Below are positions 1 to 5,807 of a DNA stretch of 13,509 nucleotides, in pieces (the stretch's first letter is position 1; every line of letters begins with the position of its first letter). The notes below the pieces were generated by a model that saw nothing but the letters and a program-made list of their open reading frames with translations, did not search any database and was not told where the DNA came from. The stretch lies in assembly GCA_002298885.1 (NCBI GenBank), contig DBMK01000111.1, forward strand, positions 1-13,509, in the 5' to 3' direction. The position numbers and the translations under genes were made by a program. The DNA is from Anaerolineaceae bacterium UBA700. GTDB lineage: Bacteria > Chloroflexota > Anaerolineae > Anaerolineales > Anaerolineaceae.

Positions 1-21
1 CTATAAAACCAGGGGAAGATC

Positions 22-34
22 ACCCTGTAAGGGT
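22..34 (-). other. Small hairpin downstream of the ABC operon
   Basis: ACCCT (22-26) and AGGGT (30-34) form a 5-bp stem with a 3-nt loop, 25 nt past the stop of the ABC ATPase. On the minus strand it is followed by a C-rich stretch and then a short T-rich one. It may be a weak end-of-operon structure. It lacks a proper U tract directly after the stem, so I do not call it a terminator. Confidence 0.2.
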
Positions 35-59
35 CAGGGAAGGGGGCCGGGGGGTTAGG

Positions 60-854
60 TCAATGCAATATCTTGCTCAAAAACGCCTTCGTCCGCTCCT
101 CGCGCGGGTTGGAGAAGATCTCCTCAGGGCGCGAATCCTCGATCACCCGGCCCTCGTCGATGAAGATCACCCGGTTGGCGGCGGCGCGGGCGAAACCCAT
201 CTCGTGCGAGACCACAAGCATGGTCATCTCGTGGGCCAGCTCCTTCATCACGTCCAGCACCTCGCCGATCATCTCCGGGTCCAGCGCCGAGGTCGGCTCG
301 TCGAACAGCATCAGGCCCGGCTTCATCGCCAGCGCCCGGGCAATAGCCACCCGCTGCTGCTGGCCGCCGGAAAGCTGGTTGGGGTACTTGTCGCGCTTGT
401 CGGCCAGGCCTACCCGCGCCAGCAGGCGCATGCCGTCCTCGCGGGCCTGCTCGGCGGGGATCTTGCGCACGTTGACCGGCGCCTCGATGATGTTCTCGAT
501 GGCGGTCAGGTGCGGGAACAGGTTGAAGCGCTGGAACACCATGCCGATCTCGGCCCGCTGTAGGGCAATGTTGCGCTCCGAGTCCTCCACCATGCGCCCG
601 TTGCGCTCCAAATAGCCGATCATGCGCCCGTTGACGAAGATGTGCCCCGAGTCGATCTTTTCCAAATGGTTGATGCAGCGCAGGAAGGTGCTTTTACCGG
701 ACCCGGATGGCCCGATGATGATCACCACCTCGTTCTTGCGCACTTCCAGGCTGATGTCCTTCAGCACGTGCAGGCTGCCGAAGTGCTTGTTCACCGCTTC
801 GGCCTTGACCACCACCTGGGCGTCGGGTTGGGAGGGGAGAGGTTGGGTATCCAT
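60..854 (-). CDS. Polar amino-acid ABC transporter ATP-binding protein (GlnQ/HisP-like)
   Basis: This is the cytoplasmic ATPase that powers uptake of a polar amino acid through the permease encoded just upstream. All ABC motifs are intact in the 264-residue product: Walker [10 protein letters not shown] (48-56), Q-loop glutamine 108 in VFQ, signature LSGGQQQR (161-168), Walker B LMLFDEP (181-187), D-loop SALD (189-192) and switch histidine 217 in SHEMG. Length and the run from FQRFNLFPH to the signature fit the GlnQ/HisP/ArtP (PAAT) family. An insertion after the beta-hairpin (about 77-97) is slightly long but occurs in the family. The start ATG overlaps the permease stop by one base (TGATG), which implies translational coupling. 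Substrate cannot be read from this subunit. The only gene-like reading frames opposite it are shadows. Confidence 0.96.
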   Translation of the reverse strand: MDTQPLPSQPDAQVVVKAEAVNKHFGSLHVLKDISLEVRKNEVVIIIGPSGSGKSTFLRCINHLEKIDSGHIFVNGRMIGYLERNGRMVEDSERNIALQRAEIGMVFQRFNLFPHLTAIENIIEAPVNVRKIPAEQAREDGMRLLARVGLADKRDKYPNQLSGGQQQRVAIARALAMKPGLMLFDEPTSALDPEMIGEVLDVMKELAHEMTMLVVSHEMGFARAAANRVIFIDEGRVIEDSRPEEIFSNPREERTKAFLSKILH

Positions 855-1630
855 CAGTGGGCCCTCCCGGCAGTGAACAGGCGCTGCAGCATGCCCGGCG
901 CGCGCTCGGTACCCTTGCGCTCGCCCAGGCTGGATTCGATCCGCCCCTGGATGACCGACCAGATGGTGGTCAGCACCAGGTAATAAAGCGAGGCGGCGAT
1001 GAACAGCTCGAAGGGCTTGAAGATGCGGGCGTTGACCTGGTTGAAAGCGAAGAACAGTTCGGCGCCGGAGATCACCTCCATCAGCGAAGTGGTCTTCATC
1101 ATGTTGTTGAACTCGTTGCCCAACGGCGGCACGATAACCTTGGCCGCCTGGGGCAGTACGATGCGCCGCATGGCCAGGCCGAAGGTCATGCCCAGCGATT
1201 TGGCCGCCTCCATCTGACCGGGATCGATGGCCTCGATGCCGGCGCGCACGATCTCGGCCATGTAGGCTCCTTCGTTGATCGCCAGGGCCAGCGCCCCGGC
1301 CTGGATGGCTCCGATGATCGTGATCTCGCCGATGTGGATATCGGGGAAGTCGTAGATGTGGGTCACGCCCAAACCATAGTAGAGCAGCACCATCTGCACC
1401 AACAGCGGCGTGCCGCGGAAATACCAGATGTAGATATCCGCCAGCCAGCGCAGTGGGCCAACCTTAGACATCTTGGCCAGCGCGGCGATCAGGCCAAAAA
1501 GCACCCCGAAGGCCTGGGCCACCACGCTCACCAATATCGTGGCAGCCAGTCCGTCCCGGATCAACGGGTTCTGAAAAGCAGTCGGAGGCCAGACGTATTG
1601 AAAAAAGATTTGCCAGTTAAACTGGTACAT
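854..1630 (-). CDS. Polar amino-acid ABC transporter permease (HisM/GlnP-like)
   Basis: This is the inner-membrane channel subunit, 258 residues, of the amino-acid importer. It has hydrophobic segments near 28-52, 62-88, 103-125, 180-196 and 207-228. Family landmarks are FRGTPLLVQ (71-79) and the cytoplasmic EAA loop beginning [11 protein letters not shown] (141-151) and ending in IVLPQA (157-162), which docks on the ATPase. The C-terminus after 229 is a basic cytoplasmic tail. A single permease gene suggests a homodimer. The start ATG at 1630 has a GAGGG ribosome binding site 4 nt upstream. It lies 132 nt downstream of the binding-protein stop with no convincing terminator between, and the ATPase follows with a one-base overlap, so the three form one operon. 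Confidence 0.95.
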   Translation of the reverse strand: MYQFNWQIFFQYVWPPTAFQNPLIRDGLAATILVSVVAQAFGVLFGLIAALAKMSKVGPLRWLADIYIWYFRGTPLLVQMVLLYYGLGVTHIYDFPDIHIGEITIIGAIQAGALALAINEGAYMAEIVRAGIEAIDPGQMEAAKSLGMTFGLAMRRIVLPQAAKVIVPPLGNEFNNMMKTTSLMEVISGAELFFAFNQVNARIFKPFELFIAASLYYLVLTTIWSVIQGRIESSLGERKGTERAPGMLQRLFTAGRAH

Positions 1631-1762
1631 AATTCCCTCGATTTTTGGCGCTGGGTGTCTTTCCCTCCCCAGGTCTCCCGTCGGTTAATAACGCTCGAGG
1701 ATCAGCCAGGAGTCCAAACTGTCCCGGCCGATCCCCGATCGTCTGTTATGCGCAGGCGGCGC

Positions 1763-2791
1763 TTACGGCTTGACCGCGCTGTCCTGCAGGTTCCACTTGG
1801 TCAGGATCTTCAGGTACGTGCCATCGGTCATCATGCTGTCGAGGGCGGCCTTGATGGCCGTGCCCAGCGGCGTCAGGGGGGCCTTGGTGCAATCGGCCGC
1901 CCCACCGCAGGGGAAGGCGATCCCTTCCGGCACCGGCTGCAGCACCTGCCCGACCAGTTGGAACTGGTCCGGCTGCTGGACGGTGTAGTAAGCCGCCACC
2001 GGCGAATCGGCAAAGTAGGCCACCACCTTGCCGCTCTGCAGTTGCTGCAGGGCGTCCGAGTCCTTCTGGGTGACCACCGTGGTGATCGGCGGCTTGCCGG
2101 CCTTGGTGCATTCCTGGGTGAGACCCTTGCCCTGGTAATCGGCGCTCACGCCCTGCAGGTAGTTAGCCTCAGTGGTGCCGCTTTCAGCCGCCACGCTCTT
2201 GCCGCACAGGTCCATCGTGGTGTTGATGCCGGCGGGGTTGCCCTTGAGGGCCACCAGCGCCTGCCCCGCCTGGAAATAGGGCAGCATGCTAACCTGCTTC
2301 TGGCGGTCGGCGGTGATGTTCATGGCCGAGACGATGATATCGCACTTGCCGCTGGTGACGGCGGCAATGATCGAGTCGAACACGCTGTTGACGAACTGCA
2401 CTTGCAGGCCCAGCCGTGCGCCGATCTCCTGGGCGATCTCCACGTCCATGCCCTGCGGGTTACCCTGGTCGTCGAAAAATTCCTGGGGCGGGTAGGGGAA
2501 ATCGGTGCACACCAGCAGCTTTCCCTTCTGAGCCAGCGCATCCGCGGGCACCTGGGCAACCGGGGTCGGCGCGGGGGGCAGCGTCGGCGTGCTGGTCGCA
2601 GCAGGCGTGTTGGTGGCGGCTGGCGTGTCCGTCATCGGTACGGCGGTGGGGGGTGCGGCGGTGTCGGTAGCCGCTGCCGGGGGCTGGGTGGCGGCCGGGG
2701 CGTTGGTGGGGGCGGCGGTGGTCGCCGGGCTGCAGGCTGCCAGCGCCAGCGAAACGAGCATCAATATACTGATAAACCGAAAGCCTTTCAT
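1763..2791 (-). CDS. Amino-acid ABC transporter substrate-binding lipoprotein (SBP family 3)
   Basis: This exported receptor (342 residues) captures the amino acid for the permease. The N-terminus is a lipoprotein signal: positive MKGFRF, a hydrophobic core, and lipobox LAAC with the lipidated cysteine at 20. Residues 21-80 are a low-complexity Ala/Pro/Thr linker, common for cell-surface binding proteins in Chloroflexota. The folded domain starts near 85 (KGKLLVCTDFPYPP) and shows family-3 features such as GMDVEIAQEIGARLG (114-128), DIIVSAMNIT (151-160) and a late AIKAALDSMM-TDGTYLKIL helix region. Six cysteines (95, 150, 196, 228, 295, 301) in the mature domain suggest disulphides; the 196/228 arrangement recurs in Gram-positive homologues as I recall them. 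An AAGGAGGAG site lies 9 nt before the ATG. First gene of the operon, usual for the high-abundance receptor. Confidence 0.95.
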   Translation of the reverse strand: MKGFRFISILMLVSLALAACSPATTAAPTNAPAATQPPAAATDTAAPPTAVPMTDTPAATNTPAATSTPTLPPAPTPVAQVPADALAQKGKLLVCTDFPYPPQEFFDDQGNPQGMDVEIAQEIGARLGLQVQFVNSVFDSIIAAVTSGKCDIIVSAMNITADRQKQVSMLPYFQAGQALVALKGNPAGINTTMDLCGKSVAAESGTTEANYLQGVSADYQGKGLTQECTKAGKPPITTVVTQKDSDALQQLQSGKVVAYFADSPVAAYYTVQQPDQFQLVGQVLQPVPEGIAFPCGGAADCTKAPLTPLGTAIKAALDSMMTDGTYLKILTKWNLQDSAVKP

Positions 2792-2839
2792 TTTGGGTGA
2801 CTCCTCCTTAACCTATAATAATGATCTAATTTGTAATAT

Positions 2840-2867
2840 ATTATACAATCGCTATTTAAAAATTCAA
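2840..2867 (-). promoter_or_regulatory. Sigma-70-type promoter of the amino-acid ABC operon
   Basis: On the minus strand a TTGAAT -35 (2862-2867) and a consensus TATAAT -10 (2840-2845) are separated by 16 nt. They sit in an AT-rich stretch about 50 nt upstream of the binding-protein start codon. Position, strand and near-consensus boxes make it the likely operon promoter. Confidence 0.6.
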
Positions 2868-2920
2868 CTTAAGGGATATTAAGATAAATTCCATCCTATT
2901 AACCTGCATTAATGTAACTG

Positions 2921-2952
2921 TGTCAGTCGCCCGGTAAAATATTTTACTGACA
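2921..2952. repeat. Overlapping inverted repeats in the ABC/VOC divergent region
   Basis: Two dyads overlap. One is the perfect 14-bp palindrome GTAAAATATTTTAC (2934-2947). The other has arms TGTCAGT (2921-2927) and ACTGACA (2946-2952). They lie between two divergently transcribed genes, 54 nt beyond the ABC promoter -35 box, where a regulator operator would be expected. No known operator consensus is recognised. Confidence 0.5.
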
Positions 2953-2953
2953 G

Positions 2954-2989
2954 GTGTTTTAACGGCGGATTGCACTGCTATTAAAACAC
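2954..2989 (+). promoter_or_regulatory. Candidate operator/promoter of the first VOC gene
   Basis: Arms GTGTTTTAA (2954-2962) and TTAAAACAC (2981-2989) form a perfect 9-bp inverted repeat with an 18-nt spacer. On the plus strand the right arm overlaps a possible extended -10, TG-C-TATTAA (2976-2984), and the left arm lies at the -35 distance (TTTTAA, 16-nt spacer). A protein bound to the repeat would cover the promoter. The -35 is poor, so the promoter call is tentative; the repeat itself is certain. Confidence 0.4.
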
Positions 2990-3023
2990 GGTCCAATACA
3001 TTGGTAAGGGAGGAAGGTGCACA

Positions 3024-3398
3024 ATGTTATCCGATCTTGAGATTCACGCCACGATTCCGGCCACCGATTTGGAACGGGCCCGCAAGTTTTACGAGAGTAA
3101 GTTAGGGTTTGGAGCGCCGACGGTTGCCCCCGGCGGCCTGGTGTTTCAATGCAAAAATTCCTGGTTCTTGCTTTACCAGACCAGCTTTGCCGGGACGGCC
3201 AAACATACCCTGGCCGGCTGGGAAACGAAGCACATCGAAAAAGAGGTCGCCGACCTGCGCGCTCGCGGCGTGGTGTTCGAGGAATACGACCTGCCCGGCC
3301 TGAAGACGGTCAACGGCATCGCCACCACCGGCTCCAACAAAGCCGCCTGGTTCAAAGACACCGAGGGCAACATCCTGGGCATCGTTCAGATGGGGTAA
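3024..3398 (+). CDS. VOC-superfamily (glyoxalase/bleomycin-resistance fold) protein, first copy
   Basis: The 124-residue product has one glyoxalase-type beta-alpha-beta-beta-beta repeat pair. Family signs are the opening strand LEIHATIPATDLERARKFY (5-23), the LGF turn, HIEKEVADLRARGVVFEEY (70-88), and the closing AAWFKDTEGNILGI (107-120). Such proteins dimerise in the cytoplasm and act as metal-dependent isomerases or dioxygenases, or as metal-free ligand or drug binders. The acidic metal ligand usually found in the last strand (GN..E) is Gly here, so a metal-independent binding role is plausible. The substrate is unknown. A GGGAGGAAGG ribosome binding site lies 7-10 nt before the ATG. It stands alone between a divergent ABC operon and a convergent RRM gene and is followed by a strong hairpin. 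It is clearly related to the VOC protein at 6938-7345. Confidence 0.9.
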   Translation: MLSDLEIHATIPATDLERARKFYESKLGFGAPTVAPGGLVFQCKNSWFLLYQTSFAGTAKHTLAGWETKHIEKEVADLRARGVVFEEYDLPGLKTVNGIATTGSNKAAWFKDTEGNILGIVQMG

Positions 3399-3406
3399 GG
3401 TTAAAA

Positions 3407-3450
3407 CACATCGACCGGCTGGCACAGCCAGACGGTCGGTGTGCTTCAAT
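3407..3450 (+). terminator. Hairpin terminator of the first VOC gene
   Basis: Eight nt after the VOC stop, CACATCGACCG (3407-3417) pairs with CGGTCGGTGTG (3433-3443): 11 pairs with one G-T. Inside it CTGGC and GCCAG pair across a 3-nt loop. The stem is followed by a TTCAATTTTG run. Position and structure fit a rho-independent terminator with a slightly imperfect U tract. Confidence 0.6.
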
Positions 3451-3521
3451 TTTGCGACTAATGAGAGTCCCCGGATCATCGCATCTACGTGCTTCGGTGT
3501 TCAAAAGTAGCAGCTAGAATT

Positions 3522-3564
3522 AAATAGCGAGCGGCTACCATTCCGGCAGCCGCTCACTATTTTA
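3522..3564. terminator. Bidirectional terminator between convergent VOC and RRM genes
   Basis: GAGCGGCTACC (3529-3539) pairs with GGCAGCCGCTC (3545-3555) with one mismatch and a 5-nt loop. The stem extends outward, after one more mismatch, through AAATAG (3522-3527) and CTATTT (3557-3562). A/T flanks give a T-rich tail on either strand, so it can stop both convergent transcripts. It lies 17 nt past the RRM stop. Confidence 0.7.
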
Positions 3565-3580
3565 TCAGGTAAAGGCGATT

Positions 3581-3877
3581 TTAATAGCGACGGTTACCGT
3601 ACCCACCGCCACTGCGCCGCGGAGTTTCTTCCTTGGGGCGGGCCGTGTTTACTTTGAGTTCGCGGTTATCCAGAGAATAGCCATTGAACTTCTTGATCGC
3701 TGTTTCTGCTTCAGCCTGGGTGCTCATTTCGATGAACGCAAAGCCCTTCGACTGGCCCGAATCGCGGTCCTTAATCAAAGCAACCGAGGTCACCGTACCT
3801 GTTTGAGCAAACAGGGTGCGCAGATCATCCTCCGTCGTGGAGAATGACAGATTACCAACATACAGTTTTACTTCCAT
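3581..3877 (-). CDS. Single-RRM RNA-binding protein
   Basis: A 98-residue cytoplasmic protein with one RNA recognition motif. RNP2 is LYVGNL (5-10) and RNP1 is KGFAFIEM (44-51), with the aromatic residues that stack on single-stranded RNA in place. The tail from about 83 is Arg/Gly-rich with a tyrosine end (RRSGGGYGNRRY), like the cold-inducible Rbp proteins of cyanobacteria and other bacteria. These act as RNA chaperones or post-transcriptional regulators. I place the start at the ATG at 3877, because AAGGA lies 9 nt upstream; an in-frame TTG 9 nt earlier abuts that site and is unlikely to be used. The gene is monocistronic, between a strong upstream terminator and a bidirectional one downstream. 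Its leader has hairpins that may control expression. Confidence 0.93.
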   Translation of the reverse strand: MEVKLYVGNLSFSTTEDDLRTLFAQTGTVTSVALIKDRDSGQSKGFAFIEMSTQAEAETAIKKFNGYSLDNRELKVNTARPKEETPRRSGGGYGNRRY

Positions 3878-3896
3878 GTCCTTCAATCCTTATCAT

Positions 3897-3913
3897 CTGG
3901 CATCAACAGCCAG
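3897..3913 (-). promoter_or_regulatory. Second leader hairpin next to the RRM ribosome binding site
   Basis: On the minus strand CTGGC and GCCAG (plus-strand arms 3909-3913 and 3897-3901) form a 5-bp stem with a 7-nt loop, about 10 nt before the AAGGA ribosome binding site. GCCAG also occurs in the first arm of the upstream terminator-like hairpin, so the CTGGC arm could pair there instead. Confidence 0.35.
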
Positions 3914-3951
3914 AAACAAAAATGTCGCCATCCCGTAAAGGTCTGGCGACA
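3914..3951 (-). promoter_or_regulatory. Terminator-like hairpin (possible attenuator) in the RRM leader
   Basis: Read on the minus strand, TGTCGCCA (3951-3944) and TGGCGACA (3930-3923) form a perfect 8-bp stem with a 13-nt loop, followed at once by TTTTTGTTT (3922-3914). This is the shape of an intrinsic terminator, but it lies inside the leader, between the inferred promoter (3983-4011) and the start codon at 3877. Transcription could end there unless the stem is prevented from forming, hence a candidate attenuator. Confidence 0.55.
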
Positions 3952-3982
3952 AACCACACAAGCCTTCAAGTAAATCTAATTC

Positions 3983-4011
3983 ACTATATCACATATTCCC
4001 AATAAAAGCCA
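3983..4011 (-). promoter_or_regulatory. Extended -10 promoter of the RRM gene
   Basis: On the minus strand TG-A-TATAGT (3991-3983) matches an extended -10 element. The -35 region at 17 nt is TGGCTT (4011-4006), a weak match, as is usual for extended -10 promoters. It lies just after the terminator of the preceding operon and would give a leader of roughly 100 nt. Confidence 0.5.
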
Positions 4012-4026
4012 GCAATTTTTTAGATT

Positions 4027-4063
4027 GCTATTTTTTTACCCACGAAGTGGGCAAAAAAATAGC
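4027..4063 (-). terminator. Strong terminator of the MtaA-like/sigma/barrel operon
   Basis: GCTATTTTTTT (4027-4037) and AAAAAAATAGC (4053-4063) pair perfectly. After one A-C mismatch, CCCAC pairs with GTGGG around a GAA loop. It begins 6 nt past the stop of the barrel protein. The A/T arms supply a U tract in either direction; the gene order points to the minus strand. Confidence 0.85.
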
Positions 4064-4069
4064 TTTCAT

Positions 4070-4744
4070 TTACCATTCCACCCATTCTCCAGCCGGGTGA
4101 GTCCAGACGGAGGAATCCGGTGGAGCGGCGAACAGCTCCATCAGCCCGGAGGTGAAGGCCGGGTTGGAGTAAAAAGCAGCCATCCCGGCGCCGTCGTGCC
4201 AGGTATCCACCGCCAGGAATTCGAGCGACTCGGGGGCACCGGGCGGGGAAATGCGGAAATAGGCCTCGTGCGCCATGTCACCGGCAGCCCGCGCCTGGTT
4301 GACCGATTTCCCGACGATGGCATTGTGGACCTCGCGCGCCGCAGCCCGCGAGCGCACCGTGCCGCGCACGACGGCGATGTGGCGCTCGTTCTTACCGTAG
4401 GGGGCGGGGAAATGATAGCCGTAAAAATCTTCGGTTGGCGCCCACACCACCGGGTCTCGCTGGCTGAAAATTTCGGCGGCCTGCTGCTGCACGTGCTCGT
4501 TGGCGAAGAACTGGTTCAGCCCTTCGATGCTGTTCCACACGTCAAGGATCAGGAATTCACCCGACTCCGGCCCGGGGTGGCTCATGGGCACGTAGACCAT
4601 GTGGCTCAGGTCGCCCAGCGATTTGGCCGCGGCCACATTGGCAGGCATGCCGGCGGTCTGGTTGTGCACGGAACGGGCAGCTTCCAGCGTGCGCGGCGCC
4701 AGGGTGCCGCGAATCGATAGGAGAAAAACAGGAACTTGGCTCAT
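4070..4744 (-). CDS. Internally duplicated dimeric alpha/beta-barrel (ABM-like) protein
   Basis: A soluble 224-residue protein made of two homologous halves offset by about 113 residues: RGTL (12-15) with RGTV (127-130), VHN (26-28) with VHN (139-141), LGDLSH (43-48) with AGDMAH (154-159), EFLILDVW (63-70) with EFLAVDTW (175-182), and W101 with W214. The pattern of short strands with an LDVW core strand resembles the ferredoxin-like dimeric barrel of antibiotic-biosynthesis monooxygenase and stress-response proteins, here probably fused into a one-chain dimer. I do not recognise a specific function. The start is the ATG at 4744 with AAGGG 7 nt upstream; an in-frame ATG five codons earlier has its purine run directly against it. 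It is the last gene of a likely operon, 61 nt after the sigma gene. Confidence 0.85.
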   Translation of the reverse strand: MSQVPVFLLSIRGTLAPRTLEAARSVHNQTAGMPANVAAAKSLGDLSHMVYVPMSHPGPESGEFLILDVWNSIEGLNQFFANEHVQQQAAEIFSQRDPVVWAPTEDFYGYHFPAPYGKNERHIAVVRGTVRSRAAAREVHNAIVGKSVNQARAAGDMAHEAYFRISPPGAPESLEFLAVDTWHDGAGMAAFYSNPAFTSGLMELFAAPPDSSVWTHPAGEWVEW

Positions 4745-4764
4745 TTTGATACCCTTCATCCTTT

Positions 4765-4786
4765 CTTATTGGTTTCAATTAATAAG
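4765..4786. repeat. Inverted repeat between sigma and barrel genes
   Basis: CTTATT (4765-4770) and AATAAG (4781-4786) form an inverted repeat in the 61-nt gap, with ATTG and CAAT as alternative inner arms. It lies just upstream of the barrel ribosome binding site. It could be an operator, an mRNA stem that tunes translation, or chance in AT-rich sequence. Confidence 0.3.
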
Positions 4787-4805
4787 ACGGGGGAAGGGAT
4801 CAAAA

Positions 4806-5807
4806 CTAATCGGTCAATGGCAAACTGAAGCGCCGGAAAAGCCGCTCGCCGCTCACCAGGAAGCAGTCGACGCGGGCGATCCGCCCGCCGTCCAGGGTGA
4901 GCACCTGCAGCGAGGCCGGGCGGTAAACGCCTTCGTCGGCGCGCTGGTAGACCGCCAGGGCCGGGCAGGCGTTGGCGCGCGTCTCCGCCAGGCGGAAGCT
5001 GCCCCTGGGCAGCCCTTTAAACACGTGCAGGGCAAAGAAATCCCGGATCGCCAGGCTGCCCTGGTACCAACCCGGCAGCGGCGGCATGCTCAGGATGGCA
5101 TCCTCGCGCAGCAAGGCCACCAGTCGGTTGGCGTCGGCGTCCTCCCAGGCTGTGACGTAGCGCGCCAGCAGGGCGGCGGTATTGGCATCGCCGGCCAGGG
5201 CGCTCTTGATCGCCGCCCGCTGCTCCTGGTACTTCTTCAGCGTGACCCGGGCGCGCTGCAAGGCGCTGGTCACGGCCGCCAGGGTAATCTCCAGGCAGTC
5301 TGCCGCTTCCTGGGTATTCCAGTCCAGCACGTCGCGCAGCACCAGTACGGCCCGCTGGCGCCCCGGAAGCTGCTGCAGCACGGTCAGGAAGGCCAGGGTT
5401 ACGCTCTCACGGGAATCGAAGCGCGCCTCGGGGCTGAACGAATTGCGCTCCAGGTACCCATCGGGCAGCGGCTCGAGCCACACTGCCTCGTCAAGGGGGG
5501 CGTCCAGGGGGCGGTGCGGATCGGCAGCGACAGAAAGCTCCGGCGGCAGGCTGCGCGCCTTGCGTCGGTCGAGCAGGTCCAATGCCACGTTGGTGGCAAT
5601 CTTGTACAGCCAGGCGCGCAGCGCGCCAGGATCGTTGAGCGTGTCCAGCCGGCGCCAGGCGCGCAGCATGCATTCCTGCAATGCGTCTTCCGCGTCATCC
5701 ATCGAGCCGAGGATGCGGTAGCAGTGCACCAGCAGCTCGTGCTGGTATGGTCCTGTCAGCGAGTTGAATTCGGCGGAGCTGGGCTCGACGATCGCTGAGT
5801 CGCTCAT
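4806..5807 (-). CDS. ECF sigma factor with SnoaL-like C-terminal domain (SigG/SigX5 type)
   Basis: This 333-residue protein directs RNA polymerase to alternative promoters. Region 2 spans about 14-82 (YQHELLVHCYRILGSMDDAEDALQE... followed by WLYKIATNVALDLLD). A linker carries WLEPLPD (110-116), a motif I associate with SigG-like ECF factors. Region 4 (138-190) has LPGRQRAVLVLRDVLDWNTQEAAD and a DNA-recognition helix ending SALQRAR. Residues about 205-330 form a SnoaL/NTF2-like domain (YVTAWEDADANRLVALLREDAILSMPP). In comparable ECF groups such a fused domain modulates activity in place of a separate anti-sigma, and no anti-sigma gene is seen here. The start ATG overlaps the stop of the upstream MtaA-like gene (ATGA), implying coupled translation. 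Target promoters are unknown. Confidence 0.94.
   Translation of the reverse strand: MSDSAIVEPSSAEFNSLTGPYQHELLVHCYRILGSMDDAEDALQECMLRAWRRLDTLNDPGALRAWLYKIATNVALDLLDRRKARSLPPELSVAADPHRPLDAPLDEAVWLEPLPDGYLERNSFSPEARFDSRESVTLAFLTVLQQLPGRQRAVLVLRDVLDWNTQEAADCLEITLAAVTSALQRARVTLKKYQEQRAAIKSALAGDANTAALLARYVTAWEDADANRLVALLREDAILSMPPLPGWYQGSLAIRDFFALHVFKGLPRGSFRLAETRANACPALAVYQRADEGVYRPASLQVLTLDGGRIARVDCFLVSGERLFRRFSLPLTD

Noticed and set aside
1631..1762. Terminator between binding protein and permease
   Set aside because: Only a short CGATC-GGG-GATCG stem with no U tract is visible, so I keep the three genes in one operon.
857..2800. A 647-codon plus-strand open frame opposite the ABC permease and binding protein
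   Set aside because: It is the antisense shadow of two well-supported genes in GC-rich DNA. Its translation is His/Gly/Arg-rich with no domain, and it crosses their intergenic gap by chance.
3884..3886. TTG start for the RRM protein
   Set aside because: The AAGGA site abuts it with no spacing but is well placed (9 nt) for the ATG at 3877, which also begins right at the RRM core.
4599..5798. A 399-codon plus-strand open frame opposite the sigma factor
   Set aside because: Low-complexity Gln/Arg/Gly translation without motifs, while the minus strand has complete sigma regions 2 and 4.
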